Shown here piece after piece: positions 10,430 to 20,305 of a stretch of DNA of 64,000 nt. Origin of the DNA: Bimuria novae-zelandiae CBS 107.79 (lineage: Eukaryota > Ascomycota > Dothideomycetes > Pleosporales > Didymosphaeriaceae); contig ML976674.1 in assembly GCA_010015655.1 (NCBI GenBank), positions 369,066 through 433,065 of the forward strand, in the 5' to 3' direction. The translations under genes and the position numbers were made by a program. The notes under the pieces were generated by a model. It was not told where the DNA came from, did no database searches, and worked only from the letters and a program-made list of their open reading frames with translations. Position 1 is the stretch's first letter; each line of letters starts with the position of its first letter.

Positions 10430-12177
10430 TTTGATATCTAGCCGCAAAGGGGCTAACGTTTGTGTATCGTGGGTCTCGTATTGCTTACTCAGGTCAACAC
10501 GTCATGAATCTCAAACACCACTAGCGGCTAACCAATTCTCCTATTTCTTTACGTTTTTGTTGTGGTTCATTACAGATAGTATTACAGGATCTATCAAAGA
10601 CGTGTCCAGGATGGCATTCGACACGTACGTAGGCAGGTAATCGATCTTCCGCGGGTCTGGAAACACATGATGACTTATAACCTATGGACTTGGATTACAC
10701 CAGTTTAGATGATGTACCGAGCTCACTTACAACCACTCACCTGCCCTCATGCACTACAATTCACAGCCTTCTCAACCACACTTACAGCCGGTCATTCACT
10801 GTGTCAGCAGTCCCTAATAACATCGATATTGCTGCTACTAACCACAATTCTTCGCCTGGCTTTTCTTGACTTCATCAAAAATAGGAGTCCTGCTAGGTGT
10901 CGAGGCGATACCCACCCTAGAGCGCCTATCCTCCACGCGCTCTTCAAGGCTTCCCCCTCAACAGCGGCAAGCCGAACGGGCCCACTCTCCACGGCCAAGA
11001 AGCATACCAGGCTATTCAAAACCTCTACTCCATCTGACTTCCTAGCCACGCAAATCTCACAAAGAAAAGACTTCCGCACGCCTCGTACACGCTACACTGT
11101 CCGTATCCGTTCAATGAGATCAGGAGCCTGGGAGAAACTCCACAAGACTCAATGCAAAAACGCAACACACCTATTCTGCGTATGCATCCATAAACCTATA
11201 TAAGCTTCGCAGCCTTACCTTTCGTCCCAACATCACGCCAGCTTTTTTCATTTACCCACTCATTTACAGCTAAGTTAATACAGAGGAACGCAAAAAGACG
11301 AGCAAGTAGGGTCTGGGGGGCCAAGTTTACGATCTCCATAGCTGCAACGCCTATTGAAACTCAAAATGGACAGTGCAATGCTGAGTAGCTCGGACGCGAT
11401 TCCGTCAAGTTTCTTTATGCTCTATCGGCATTGGAGATTAATCGGCAGGCCTCGAAGACAAACGACCTAAGGACCACATCTTAGGACAATATGCGGTTTA
11501 TTCGGTTCAAAAAGATACTTATACCTTTGACAACAACCAAGCCACAACCCTAATCACTCGCGATCCTGCTGATTCCACTTCTTACTATGCTCTCGGCATT
11601 TTTCCTCACCCGCTCGACCTCTCACACCGCCTCCAACCCTAACTATCCAGCCTCGGAAAACCCGCCCATATCTCACGCACCAGAGAAACGTACTCATGCT
11701 TTCGCAGCCCGAGCTGGATTCCGCGTACAGATTGCTTACCGCCCTGCGTTCCTCGCGCAGTCTTTGAATTATTCTTTACAAAACAAAATACGATATACCT
11801 TCCTAGCCTTCCATATATTTTGTTCGACGCCATTTCCCATCCACATCTAGCAGATCCACCCAGTCCAGGAACACATTGCCATGCTCGTACGTTCCACGCT
11901 TACGTTCTCACCTGCGCACATCAAACGCCTGCATTGATAGAATGTAGAACACGCCGATCACTATGCGCACGATCTTCGCCACAACAACTTTGCACATATC
12001 CTTGATACTTCATTCATGTTGATTCATCGCCTATACCCAACCATATACATCCACCGCTCCCTTTGTCCCAACCCAACTCTTATACCCATCCATCATTCCG
12101 CACGCAGATAACAGGGCACGGTTGCGCCTGTGTAGGTGCCTCCTTCAGACGAACACCGCCCAACCTGCCCACGTCGT
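10430..12177. other. Long intergenic region without a recognisable gene
   Basis: A 1.7-kb stretch with small ORFs only (such as 10684-10869 plus, 10709-11203 plus, 10804-11079 minus, 11587-11850 plus). None shows a domain, signal peptide or in-frame splice structure that I can defend. The 11,200-12,100 part is pyrimidine-rich on the plus strand. Confidence 0.4.
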
Positions 12178-12483
12178 CTACCCACACCCATTACTACACC
12201 CACAATCGCTTTTCGTGTTCATCGCCCGACAACATCCCGCAAAGCCCGCAAACCGATTGCTGATGCTGTGCGCCTCGCAGTCCTGGGCGGCGCCGTTCCA
12301 CTTGCCGTTCCAGAGACCGCAGCAGGCGGCGGAGAAGGCGGTGGGGCGGCCGTCTTGGAAGCCTGGGGGGATGAGTTAGCGTCCCTGAGTAGAGCTGGGT
12401 TGGGGAAGTGGAGGGGAGGGCTTACATTTGCAGGCTGAGGCCGTGGTGGCGAGGATGAGGGCGAGGAGTGTGGTGGGACGCAT
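12178..12483 (-). CDS. Small secreted cysteine-rich protein (effector candidate)
   Basis: A two-exon minus-strand gene. Exon 1 is 12483-12426 and exon 2 is 12362-12178. The 63-nt intron starts GTAAGC and ends CTAACTCATCCCCCCAG, with a CTAAC branch site and pyrimidine tract. The product has 80 residues. Residues 1-17 (MRPTTLLALILATTASA) form a classic signal peptide with an AxA-type cleavage site. The mature ~63 residues contain ten cysteines at 18, 20, 33, 34, 48, 63, 64, 73, 75 and 79, including two CC pairs and a CGCSNGC end, so up to five disulphides are possible. Such small Cys-rich secreted proteins are typical apoplastic effectors or surface proteins in fungi; I recognise no named family and infer no activity. 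A TATA box lies about 150 nt upstream. Codon use and the in-frame splice junction (T/GC, Cys20) support it as real. Confidence 0.8.
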
Positions 12484-12633
12484 GGTGGTGGGAGTGTGGT
12501 TGGTGGGAAGTGTGGTTAGTAGTTTGTTGGTGATGTAGGTTGGGCTGGAGTTGAATTGGTGTCAAGTGTTGGGTTTGGTGTGGGCTTCTCGAAATCTGGC
12601 TTAGATTGCGGAGAGCACGAGAGATGAGGGAGA

Positions 12634-12642
12634 GTTTATATA
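12634..12642 (-). promoter_or_regulatory. TATA box of the small secreted protein gene
   Basis: The minus strand reads TATATAAAC here, about 150 nt upstream of the ATG at 12483, in a pyrimidine/purine-skewed leader. Its position suits a fungal core promoter. Confidence 0.5.
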
Positions 12643-13128
12643 GGGCTGGAAGAAGGTGAGAGGCGCGGGGCAGTTGATAGTTCTAGGGTTGACGGCTAGA
12701 GTGAAAGATTTGAGCGTCTGCACGCAGCGTTAGGTAGGCACGTGCAATTGGAAGCCCGTTTGGCGTGGACGCCGAATGCCGCCCAGTTGAAGTTATCAAC
12801 AGAATCAACTCTTGGGTCGATTAAGGTTGTCCTGGAGTTTGCACCTGCTATTGAATACGGTGCAGAATACATGTCATTATGCAAGACAATGGGACAGAAT
12901 CTCTGTGGGTATAGCATAGCAACAAACCGACAATACACGCCCATTCTCAAATCCGAATTTGCGCCAAACGCCGAGGAGCTTAGCCTCCTGTATCTTGCCA
13001 CGGGGTACGAAGCCCAATTCCAAGTCCAAGTCCAAAAATGCGCGCAGCTCTTGCTGGCCCGAGTTCAAAACCCTGGGATGGTATATCCGTTTGCGATTGT
13101 GGTCTACTCGAGACCTACAGCTCTGCTG
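12643..13128. other. Intergenic between secreted-protein promoter and CENP-A 3' end
   Basis: A plus-strand frame at 12742-13272 crosses this gap but runs antisense into the CENP-A last exon and has no domain, so I do not call it. The stretch probably holds the CENP-A 3' UTR and the upstream promoter of the small secreted protein gene. Confidence 0.45.
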
Positions 13129-13712
13129 CTAGACCGGAATACCCCAGGCGGCACGCAGCCGTCGCGCAAGCTGAATGTCCTTCTGTTGGATTGTGACGCG
13201 TTTGGCATGAATCGCACACAGGTTGGCGTCATGGAACAAGCTCACGAGAAACGCTTCGGTAGCTTCTTGTAGCGCTGCGACCGCCTGACTCTGCCACCTG
13301 TTCGGGCCGTCCTCAAGCGTGACGTTCTGGCATATCTCTCGGACCTGTGCGTGTTTGTCAGTCTCCAATTCTTGCCCCTCTTTGCGATTGCGAGAACACT
13401 AACCAATCGCTGAAAGGGCGCTCTCAACAGCAGAAGCTCGGTCGTCTTCTGGTATTTTCGAATCTCCTTGAGCGCTACGGTGCCGGGCTTGTATCGTCGC
13501 TTCCCCTTCGGTGCTGGACCAGGATCACCAACTACGTTTTAGTAAGTATGCAATTCGCACCCAGGACCATCGTCTTGCATACCCCGCGAAACCGAAACGT
13601 CCGACCTTCGCGCCCCGGTCTTCTTCGCTATGTTTTTACCAAGGCCAGAACCGCCTCCGATGGGGCGCGACGGCCGCGCCGTGTTCTTCCTGATTAGACC
13701 TTTGGGAGGCAT
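13129..13712 (-). CDS. cenH3: Centromeric histone H3 variant (CENP-A/CenH3)
   Basis: Three minus-strand exons: 13712-13583, 13531-13404 and 13344-13129. The introns are 51 nt (GTATGC to TACTAAAACGTAG) and 59 nt (GTTAGT to ACAG). All junctions keep the frame, giving 157 residues. The histone-fold region is unmistakable: [19 protein letters not shown] (alphaN), [39 protein letters not shown], then [20 protein letters not shown]. Two marks separate it from canonical H3. Loop 1 ([11 protein letters not shown]) is longer and followed by RWQSQA. The C-terminus is [11 protein letters not shown], not the canonical GERA end. The N-tail is divergent, as in CENP-A. The protein replaces H3 in centromeric nucleosomes and seeds the kinetochore. 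It is intact and divergently transcribed from the Derlin gene. The start ATG gives a full tail ([17 protein letters not shown]). Confidence 0.95.
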
Positions 13713-14324
13713 TGCGGTCTAGTCGGTGATTTCGAATTTTCGAGAAAACTCTCGTGTTTTGAATGCGCAGTAAGCGTTGCGGTGTGGGCGCGTTGCAATG
13801 TTGTCGCCCTGTTGCTGGGAGACGCGCCTGTCTTGAAACGCGAGGAAGTCGCGTCGATTTTTCGCAAACACAGCAAAATTGACCACAACTAAGCGCTTTT
13901 GGAGTCGCGATTCGGGGTTGTCAGAAAGAATAAAGTTGAAGCGATCAGTCCCGTTTGCGCATTGCCTGGCATTCCTACCGTGTTGATGGACTCGAGGAAT
14001 GAGGGGGCTGGTGTGGCTGGGAAGCGCCTTCCGCCCGCAGCTCGTGATCACATGACTCACTGTGCCTTGAGATTGATTAGATAACGCGATCTCTTGGCAT
14101 CGATGATGCAACGTAACAGAGTCCGATTGCGCCCGGCAATCGTGAGTTGATTACCTCCTTTGTGACTGTGTTTGTCAACCGCTTGGATATTACAGCTGTC
14201 CTTTCTCTCGCGGCTTATATCTCCAGCCAAACCTCTCACCAACCCACCGTTCACACACTGCCACGCGACGCGCCCCGCCCGCCAAACCTCCTTGTTGCTC
14301 CGAAGACGTCCGGCATCCCCCACT
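13713..14324. promoter_or_regulatory. Shared divergent promoter region of CENP-A and Derlin genes
   Basis: The two genes start 612 nt apart on opposite strands, so both promoters lie here. Short ORFs inside are not convincing. No clear TATA box was picked out; no specific operator is claimed. Confidence 0.55.
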
Positions 14325-15203
14325 ATGGCGAATGTGCTCCCCGGCGGCGACGGCGGCCTGGTCGGCCAGTTCCCGCTCGAACAGTGGTTCTATGAGATGC
14401 CAGTCTGCACGCGGTGGTGGATGACGGCTGCTCTCAGTGCCAGTCTGCTAGTACAATGCCACATCGTGTCGCCATTCCAGCTGTTCTACAGCTTCCGGAC
14501 CGTCTTTATAAGAAGCCAGGTTTGTTACCGCTGGTAGACTTCTAGCATATACCAACGCTAATGTTGATTCAGTACTGGCGTCTTGTAACCACATTCTTCT
14601 ACTTCGGCCCATTTAGTCTTGACCTTCTCTACCACATCTTCTTCCTCCAGCGGTACTCACGGCTGCTCGAAGAGTCATCCGGTCGGTCGCCCGCACACTT
14701 CGCATGGCTTCTCACATTCGCTTCCACCCTCCTTCTATGCCTGGCTCCACTGTTCTCCATGGCCTTCCTCGGGTCGGCTCTGTCCAGCACGCTGGTCTAC
14801 ATCTGGAGTCGCAAGAACCCTGATACCTTACTGAGTTTCTTGGGGCTCTTCACCTTCAAGGCGCCGTATCTGCCCTGGGTACTGCTGTGCTTCTCGCTGG
14901 TCATGCACGGCACGGTACCAAAAGACGAGATGTGCGGCATCGTCGTGGGTCACAGTAAAGCCCCCCTCCTATCCGGCGTCAAGCCCCCGCTAACAGCCCT
15001 TAGTTTGGTACTTTTTTAAGGACGTCTATCCGCCGTTGCACAATAACCACAGCCCTCTCGACCCTCCCGCATGGTGGATCCGCCTCTTCGAAGGCCCGCC
15101 GCCACCCCCCGAGCCTACCGAGGAGGACCTCACCGATCTCACTGGTGGCCCTGTCGAAGGCGCCGATGTACAAGCAGAAGACATACCTGCCCCGCAACAA
15201 TAG
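14325..15203 (+). CDS. Derlin (Der1/Dfm1 family, ER-associated degradation)
   Basis: Three exons: 14325-14519, 14573-14954 and 15004-15203. The introns are 53 nt (GTTTGT to CGCTAATGTTGATTCAG) and 49 nt (GTAAAG to CTAACAGCCCTTAG). Frames join to 258 residues. The protein shows Derlin hallmarks: QFPLEQWFYEMPVCTRWWMT at the N-terminus, YWRLVTTFFYFGPFSLDLLY after exon 1, PYLPWVLLCFSLVMHGTVPKD and then GIVVGHIWYFFKDVYPPL. Several hydrophobic segments (near residues 40-60, 65-90, 105-130, 155-175) fit the multi-pass rhomboid-like fold without protease residues. The C-terminal tail is Pro/Glu/Asp-rich (GPPPPPEPTEEDLTD) and presumably cytosolic. Derlins form part of the ER channel that passes misfolded proteins to p97/Cdc48 for proteasomal destruction. 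The ATG at 14325 is chosen because the conserved domain begins just after it. Confidence 0.92.
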
Positions 15204-15711
15204 ACTCGTCATGCATAGGCATAGTTATGGCATACATGGAACCGCATTTTTACGATACCCTCTTCTTCTTCCATAGACCCACGTGCAGGCGAGAGGCCTA
15301 GCTATACGTATCATGCAGGTACGAGTGCAATTACATTGATAATTGGCAACTAGTTCCCGTCTATGATCATCACCATTTCGCTCCCGGCCTGTGTTTCAGC
15401 TGGATCACCCAATCAGTGATGGGAGGAACTTACTCTTCTAGGCGCTACACCAGGCCCTGGTAGAGTGCCTGCCTAATCGGGTTAGCTCGCCGCTTCCCCA
15501 GAGCGTCTTCCGTGGGTCTGCGGAACCCTTGTGGCGATGGCCCAGGACAATCTCTACGGCGAAGACCGAGCTATCGATAGGCCCTCGGAGTACCCACGAT
15601 CATACTTATATATCATGCCTCGTCCCATTTTGCCCGCCCCAGGAACCTTCTCTTCACCTCCCTTCAGATCACCACCATCACCCTACCACCCTACCACAGT
15701 GAACACCCATC
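15204..15711. other. Intergenic, promoter of the S1/P1 nuclease
   Basis: No gene is seen. A TATA-like run (TATATAT at about 15606-15613) sits about 100 nt before the nuclease ATG, and the leader just before the ATG is C/A-rich (CCACCATCACC-type), as in strongly expressed fungal genes. Confidence 0.5.
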
Positions 15712-16722
15712 ATGGCACCCAAAACCACCCTCCTCGCTCTCCTCCCCCTCCTCTCCCCTGCCATCGCCTGGGGCACTCTCGGCCACACAACCGTCGCCCT
15801 TATCGCACAATCCCTCGTCTCCAACAAAACCGCCTCCTTCGCAAAATCCCTCCTCAACGACACTTCCCCCCTCTACCTCTTCAACATAGCCACCTGGGCC
15901 GACTCCTACCGCTACACGGCCGAAGGCGCCTTTTCCTCACCCCTGCACTATATCGACGCCTTCGACGACCCACCGACCTCCTGCAACGTCGACTACAAGC
16001 GTGATTGTCCCGAGGAAGGATGTATCGTGTCTGCCATCGCGAACTACACTACGCGTATAGCGGCTGCGAATGTCAGCCGTGCCGAGCAAGAAAAGGCGCT
16101 CAAGTGGGTTGTGCACTTCGTAGGCGATATCCACCAGCCGCTTCATGTGGAGAATCTCGCGGTCGGCGGGAACGGGATTAACGTGACGTTTGGGGGTGTG
16201 GTTAAGAATCTGCACAGCGTGTGGGATTCTAGTATTGCGGAGAAGTTGGTTGGTGGGTATACGGTTGATTACGCGCGGAATTGGTCTACAGCGCTTGTGG
16301 GGGAGATTGAAGGTGGGAAATACGCGAATGTTAGCAGGTTCTGGGCAGAGGGAATGGATGTCACCGACCCTGTGGCTAGCGCGATGGTTTGGGCGAGAGA
16401 TTCGAATGCGAAGGTTTGCACAACTGTCCTTCCAGACGGTCAAGCTGGTGTGGAGGGGAAAGAGTTGAGTGGGGCGTATTATGAGAATGCGGCACCGGTG
16501 GTGGAGGCGCAGGTTGCGAAAGCGGGGTTTAGGCTGGCGAAGTGGTTGGATCGTATTGTGCAGAGTGCGGGTAAAGGGTATACGACGAAGGAGGTGAAGG
16601 AGGAGTGGGTGAAGAGGGGAGGCGTGCAGCTTGAGGACTGGATGGTGGAGGCGAGGAGGAAGAGGAGGGAGTGTGGGTGGGAGTGTGGTTGTGCGGAGGG
16701 GGTGGAGGGGCATGTACATTAG
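15712..16722 (+). CDS. Secreted S1/P1-type zinc nuclease
   Basis: A single-exon 336-residue protein with a signal peptide (residues 1-19) ending AIA before Trp20. All nine trinuclear-zinc ligands known from nuclease P1 are visible at a constant offset of 19: W20, H25, D64, H79, H135, D139, H145, H168 and D172. The motifs are WGTLGH, NIATWADSYR, LHYIDAFDDPP, HFVGDIHQPLHVE and NLHSVWD. The disulphide cysteines also match (C91, C99, C104, C236). N-glycosylation sequons are frequent (NKT, NDT, NYT, NVS, NVT, NWS). The enzyme should hydrolyse single-stranded DNA/RNA and 3'-nucleotides outside the cell at acid pH. The tail of about 45 residues beyond the P1-like core is unusual; it is basic and then Cys-rich (RRKRRECGWECGCAEG). 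The ATG follows a typical leader. Confidence 0.95.
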   Translation: MAPKTTLLALLPLLSPAIAWGTLGHTTVALIAQSLVSNKTASFAKSLLNDTSPLYLFNIATWADSYRYTAEGAFSSPLHYIDAFDDPPTSCNVDYKRDCPEEGCIVSAIANYTTRIAAANVSRAEQEKALKWVVHFVGDIHQPLHVENLAVGGNGINVTFGGVVKNLHSVWDSSIAEKLVGGYTVDYARNWSTALVGEIEGGKYANVSRFWAEGMDVTDPVASAMVWARDSNAKVCTTVLPDGQAGVEGKELSGAYYENAAPVVEAQVAKAGFRLAKWLDRIVQSAGKGYTTKEVKEEWVKRGGVQLEDWMVEARRKRRECGWECGCAEGVEGHVH

Positions 16723-17185
16723 GAGGCGAGACGGAGTGGTTAGAAGATAGTGGTGGTGTATTATTTATGAAGAAGAACGCTGGAACATAGAGCAACCTTG
16801 ATCACCTGATTAGGCGTCTTCCTAAAATCGTTCCATGTTACACTAAATGGCGATGAGCTAGCTGGTGTCGCGCTCTTGGCGCACTTAGCGTATTCTATAT
16901 CTGTCGCGGTGAGGCAGAGCGGACAGTGCGCAGTGGAAAAGATTATGGGATTGAACTGAGGGTGTACTATCTAGAAGCTGCAGAGTATGTAGGTGCACGA
17001 ACGTAAATAGCGCTAGTCCTATATAGGTATAGCCCTATCAGAAAGTTGAGTAGCCACCATGTAGAAGTAGGTGCAACTATCTCGTAGGGTAAAAGCCATA
17101 AACCGTGACAATATCGCATACCGCCGATCGCGTGCCTTCGTCCCTCTACCACAAACCGGGGGTAAATCCCATTGCTTTACTCAAG
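16723..17185. other. Intergenic, no gene seen
   Basis: Contains the nuclease 3' UTR and the promoter of the F-box-like pseudogene. Slightly AT-rich near 16,960-17,100. No motif recognised. Confidence 0.5.
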
Positions 17186-18606
17186 ATGCCTTCGCTGGAG
17201 AACCTGCCCCCAGAAATTCTTGAGCTCGTCGTCTCGAAGCTTGTTCTCTGGGCGGTGAAGTGCTTTGAGGACCCAGAAATCAGAGACTTAGCCAGCCTGA
17301 GACTGACGTCCAGGACGATCAAAGCAAAGCTACAATACACTTTTACACGCATCTATTTCACAACGCGATCGGTCGATTTTACTCCTGAACATATAACGAG
17401 ACTTTCATCAATCGTGCGTCATGAAGAGTACAATCCAGCAATTACCACGCTTCTATTTTATTATATAGATAAGGATGAAATCGAGAGCCAGATTAACGCT
17501 ACCCGTGGGATTACTTTTAGTGAAATGGATCGCCGGTTCGACGTTCTTCCGGAGATCGAGCGGTATGTTAAGTAACGACTTGTCCACTGCGGGCTAACAA
17601 AGGCAGGACTTTGAGGAGAGCGGCACCAGCACGACGCTGTTGTACACGGCTTTTCAGAGGCTACCAAACCTCAAACGTATCGAGTTCTGGGTTTTTTATT
17701 TCTCAAATGCTGAGGAACATGGCAAGGGCACCTCGTCAAATCTATTCAAGCAAGTCCTGGGGGCAGTATCGCTTGCCGGGATCCACTTGACATCACTGGT
17801 CATGCATGAAAGGTGGTCCAGATTTGGCACCGTGGGTATTTCGCTCTCGGTGTTCGAATTTGCGGGGTAGTTGCGTCTTGTGCTCGAAGACATTCGGACA
17901 CTCAACCTTCTCATCTGCGCCAATCACCTAGAGGACTTAGGCATAGAACTAGGTTGTCCTTTACTCAAGCTATTCGCCCAGAGGCACTCGCTACAAAGAC
18001 TCCGCCTTTCTCTTCAGAATTGGATATCTGGGAAGGTATCTCTGGTCTCGACTGATAAACCTACACCTAACGGGTGTCAACTTCAACGTAAAGCACATAA
18101 AGACAGCCGAATCATTCCTTTGACATCACAGAGACACAGTCGAATGTATCAGACTCTTCAACTGTGGTCTGAATCTTCCAAAGACAACCAACACCAAAGT
18201 CCAACGAACGATCGAACAGGCTTTTTTTGGTCCCCCATCTTGTCCTAAGACAACTCCTGGACAACGCAACCTTGACTGGGTGGCAATTTTCACAGAGTTT
18301 AAGAAGTTCCCAGCACTTCGTCGCCTTGATCTAGTGAACCTTGCCGATAATGGCTACAAGGTCGCCTTCCCCCAATACGGGCATATCGGCTACGATCTAG
18401 TTCTATATCCTGATACAGTGTTCTACCAAGAACCGTGGCAACACATGGGTATGCCGAACCCGTTCCACTTCAAGGCATCCGAATGGGAGCACCCTCAGAT
18501 ACGACTGAATGAGCTCATCACTGACGTACAGGTAACGGATGAACCAGCAGTGGACTGGGATCCTCGGTCAGAGCCACTCCAGGACGAATATTGGGACGGA
18601 TTTTGA
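17186..18606 (+). pseudogene. F-box-like protein gene, decayed
   Basis: The ATG at 17186 starts a clear F-box-like N-terminus (MPSLENLPPEILELVVSKLV). RDLASLRLTSRTIKAKLQYT follows, then FTRIYFTTRSVDFTPEH, typical of fungal F-box proteins. An intron at about 17567-17606 (GTTAAG to GCTAACAAAGGCAG, 40 nt) fits and continues as DFEESGTSTTLLYTAFQRLP. An in-frame TAG stands at 17868-17870, after which coding continues in the same frame (LRLVLEDIRTLNLLICANHL). The frame shifts near 18,050, carries a TGA near 18,122, and ends with a good 3' segment at 18280-18606 (FTEFKKFPALRRLDLVNLAD to the TGA after DEYWDGF). Two stops and one frameshift make it a pseudogene. It resembles the broken gene at 9213-10429 in type, but I see no close sequence identity. 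Confidence 0.65.
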
Positions 18607-18944
18607 ACACACCACTAGTCAGGATAACAGCATAATCGCACTTCGCAACTAACGTTCATTCGATCTGAAAACATGCGGGATGTGGTTTTCGTCCTTTTTG
18701 GATAACCGACCAACATCAAGCTCCAGCTTTACAACGGGATGGAAATCATGGATTTAAGGGAGCTGCAGCTACACGAGCCCCTGCATGCCATTCCATACCC
18801 AAGAAAAACCTTTTCAGCCGATTACTCACTACTATCTTCTCGTAACGTTCTGATGACCTGCGGTTTCTCCTAACCCCACGCACGATGATGGCAATACAAA
18901 TCTAGCAGACGCTTAGAGCGCACTTCTTTATTCAAAACCAGCGC
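18607..18944. other. Intergenic, no gene seen
   Basis: Convergent gap between the F-box-like pseudogene and the GNAT gene. No motif recognised. Confidence 0.5.
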
Positions 18945-19685
18945 CTACCTCCCCTCCCCCTCCTTATCCAACCTCCGCACCATAATCAGCCCCGGCCATC
19001 CCGTGACCTCAAAGCTCTCCCCGCGCTCAAATCCCTGAGGCTCGTAGTACCTCACTAGGCCCCCTCCATTCCCCGCATAGCAATCCAGTCTCAGCACCCC
19101 CACGCCCATTTCTCTCGCCAGCGCCCGCGCTTTCTCTAATAGCAGCGCGCCGATGCCCTTCCTACCGGACCGCCGATCCGTCGCGAGGAAATTGACGTAC
19201 AGCTCGGGTTCTGTCGCGGGGGCGACGTAGGGGTTCGCGCGACCGACGACGAGGCCACCTACGACGCCGTTGATGTTTTTTAGCTCGCCCTCATCATGGT
19301 TTTGCCCTCCAGCGTTAGAGCTAGAGAGGGCAGCAGAGGATGGTGAGAGGGTGTCGTCGATCGCGAGCCACGCCGCCACGCGCCGCCTGATTCGGCGAAT
19401 TCTTTCGAACGCTCGATGCATTCGGGGTTTTCTGCGTGCTTTACGGTGCCGTCGCCCCATTGGCCGGTTCGGCCTCGTGAGCCGAGCCAGGCGGTTGCTA
19501 TATCCTGCAAACGCACGGGTGTGGGTTAGTGTCTGTTTTTAGTCGGTGGGGATTGTATTCAGAGAGTATGGGGCTGAGGAAGTGAAGGAAGAATGAGAGA
19601 TAGCATGCAAGGCAGATCGTAAGTGCAGATGGTGGAAGGTAGAGAGACTTGCCACGATTCGTAGCACAGCGGGAACATCTTCCAT
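18945..19685 (-). pseudogene. GNAT-family N-acetyltransferase, one frameshift
   Basis: The long frame (19460-18945) holds the GNAT core: WLAIDD, NGVVGGLVVGRANPYV, PELYVNFLATDRRSGRKGIG, LLLEKARALAREMGV and LDCYAGNGGGLVRYYEPQGF. The RKGIG loop and the following helix form the acetyl-CoA pyrophosphate site. The correct N-terminus is in another frame: MEDVPAVLRI (19685-19656), then an intron of about 150 nt ending GTTTGCAG, then DIATAWLGSRGRTGQWGDGT and IERSKEFAESGG. The donor is either GTGGCA (19655) or a GC-type donor GCAAGT (19652); both keep the frame. At about 19,380 the N-terminal and core frames meet with one base missing (or two extra) in a GC-rich run, so the gene is broken or the assembly has an indel. 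The substrate cannot be told. It is the last gene before the AT-rich block. Confidence 0.62.
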
Positions 19686-20305
19686 AGTTACACGCACAGT
19701 TATTAACAATTAAGTTAATTAACTTAGCAGCGTTAGCTTAATTTAGCTTAATTAGCGCAATTAGAGTAATAAATTAAATTAATTAAATTACTATAAAGGC
19801 TTAATTAGCTTAATTAATTAATTTAATTAAGTATTTTAGTGTTATAGAAGAACGCTATAGTATAAAATTAATATATATTTATCCCTTAGTCTCTTATTAA
19901 GTACATAGAGTCTATTTTATTATTAGTAAACGCTACTATTTCTGCTCTAGTTAAAAGTAAAAAACCTACCTAAATCTAGCCACGCAGTAACTAAAGAGCT
20001 ACTAATAAGTTAGTACTTATATTACGTTATTTTAGCTTAAGTAGGTTACTAAGCTCGTTTAATATCCGCTTATAATTATAATTAAAGATAAAAATAGTAA
20101 CTATATTAATAGCTAACTATATAAGGTTAGGGTACGATAGCTTAAGCAATAATTAGTACGTAACTAGAAACTCTGTAATATTACTAAAGTAGTACTCCTA
20201 GGTCTACTATAGCTTATAATTATGCTAAATTTTATACTTATCGCTAATAACGTCTTTACTAACTAGTTTAGCATTAATAATAGCGTCTATAGCGTTATTA
20301 ATAGA
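19686..20305. repeat. Start of AT-rich block, TTAATTAA-rich remnant
   Basis: Composition drops abruptly to AT-rich at about 19,690. From 19,700 to 19,835 the sequence is a near-array of TTAATTAA, AATTAAG and TAGCTTAATT units, very like the subterminal arrays of the hAT element at 51,751-51,880 and 54,570-54,705. The rest (19,840-20,305) is stop-rich with no readable domain. It is probably a degraded transposon end; its TIR is not visible. Confidence 0.4.

Noticed and set aside
12742..13272. 176-codon plus-strand ORF
   Set aside because: Overlaps the last exon of CENP-A in antisense, has no domain or signal peptide, and starts and ends without supporting context.
15937..16719. 260-codon minus ORF antisense to the nuclease
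   Set aside because: Shadow of a GC-biased real gene; Pro/His/Arg/Leu composition typical of an antisense frame.
19700..19835. TTAATTAA array considered as a CRISPR-like or satellite repeat
   Set aside because: Words are irregularly spaced with no constant repeat/spacer period; matches hAT subterminal sequence better.
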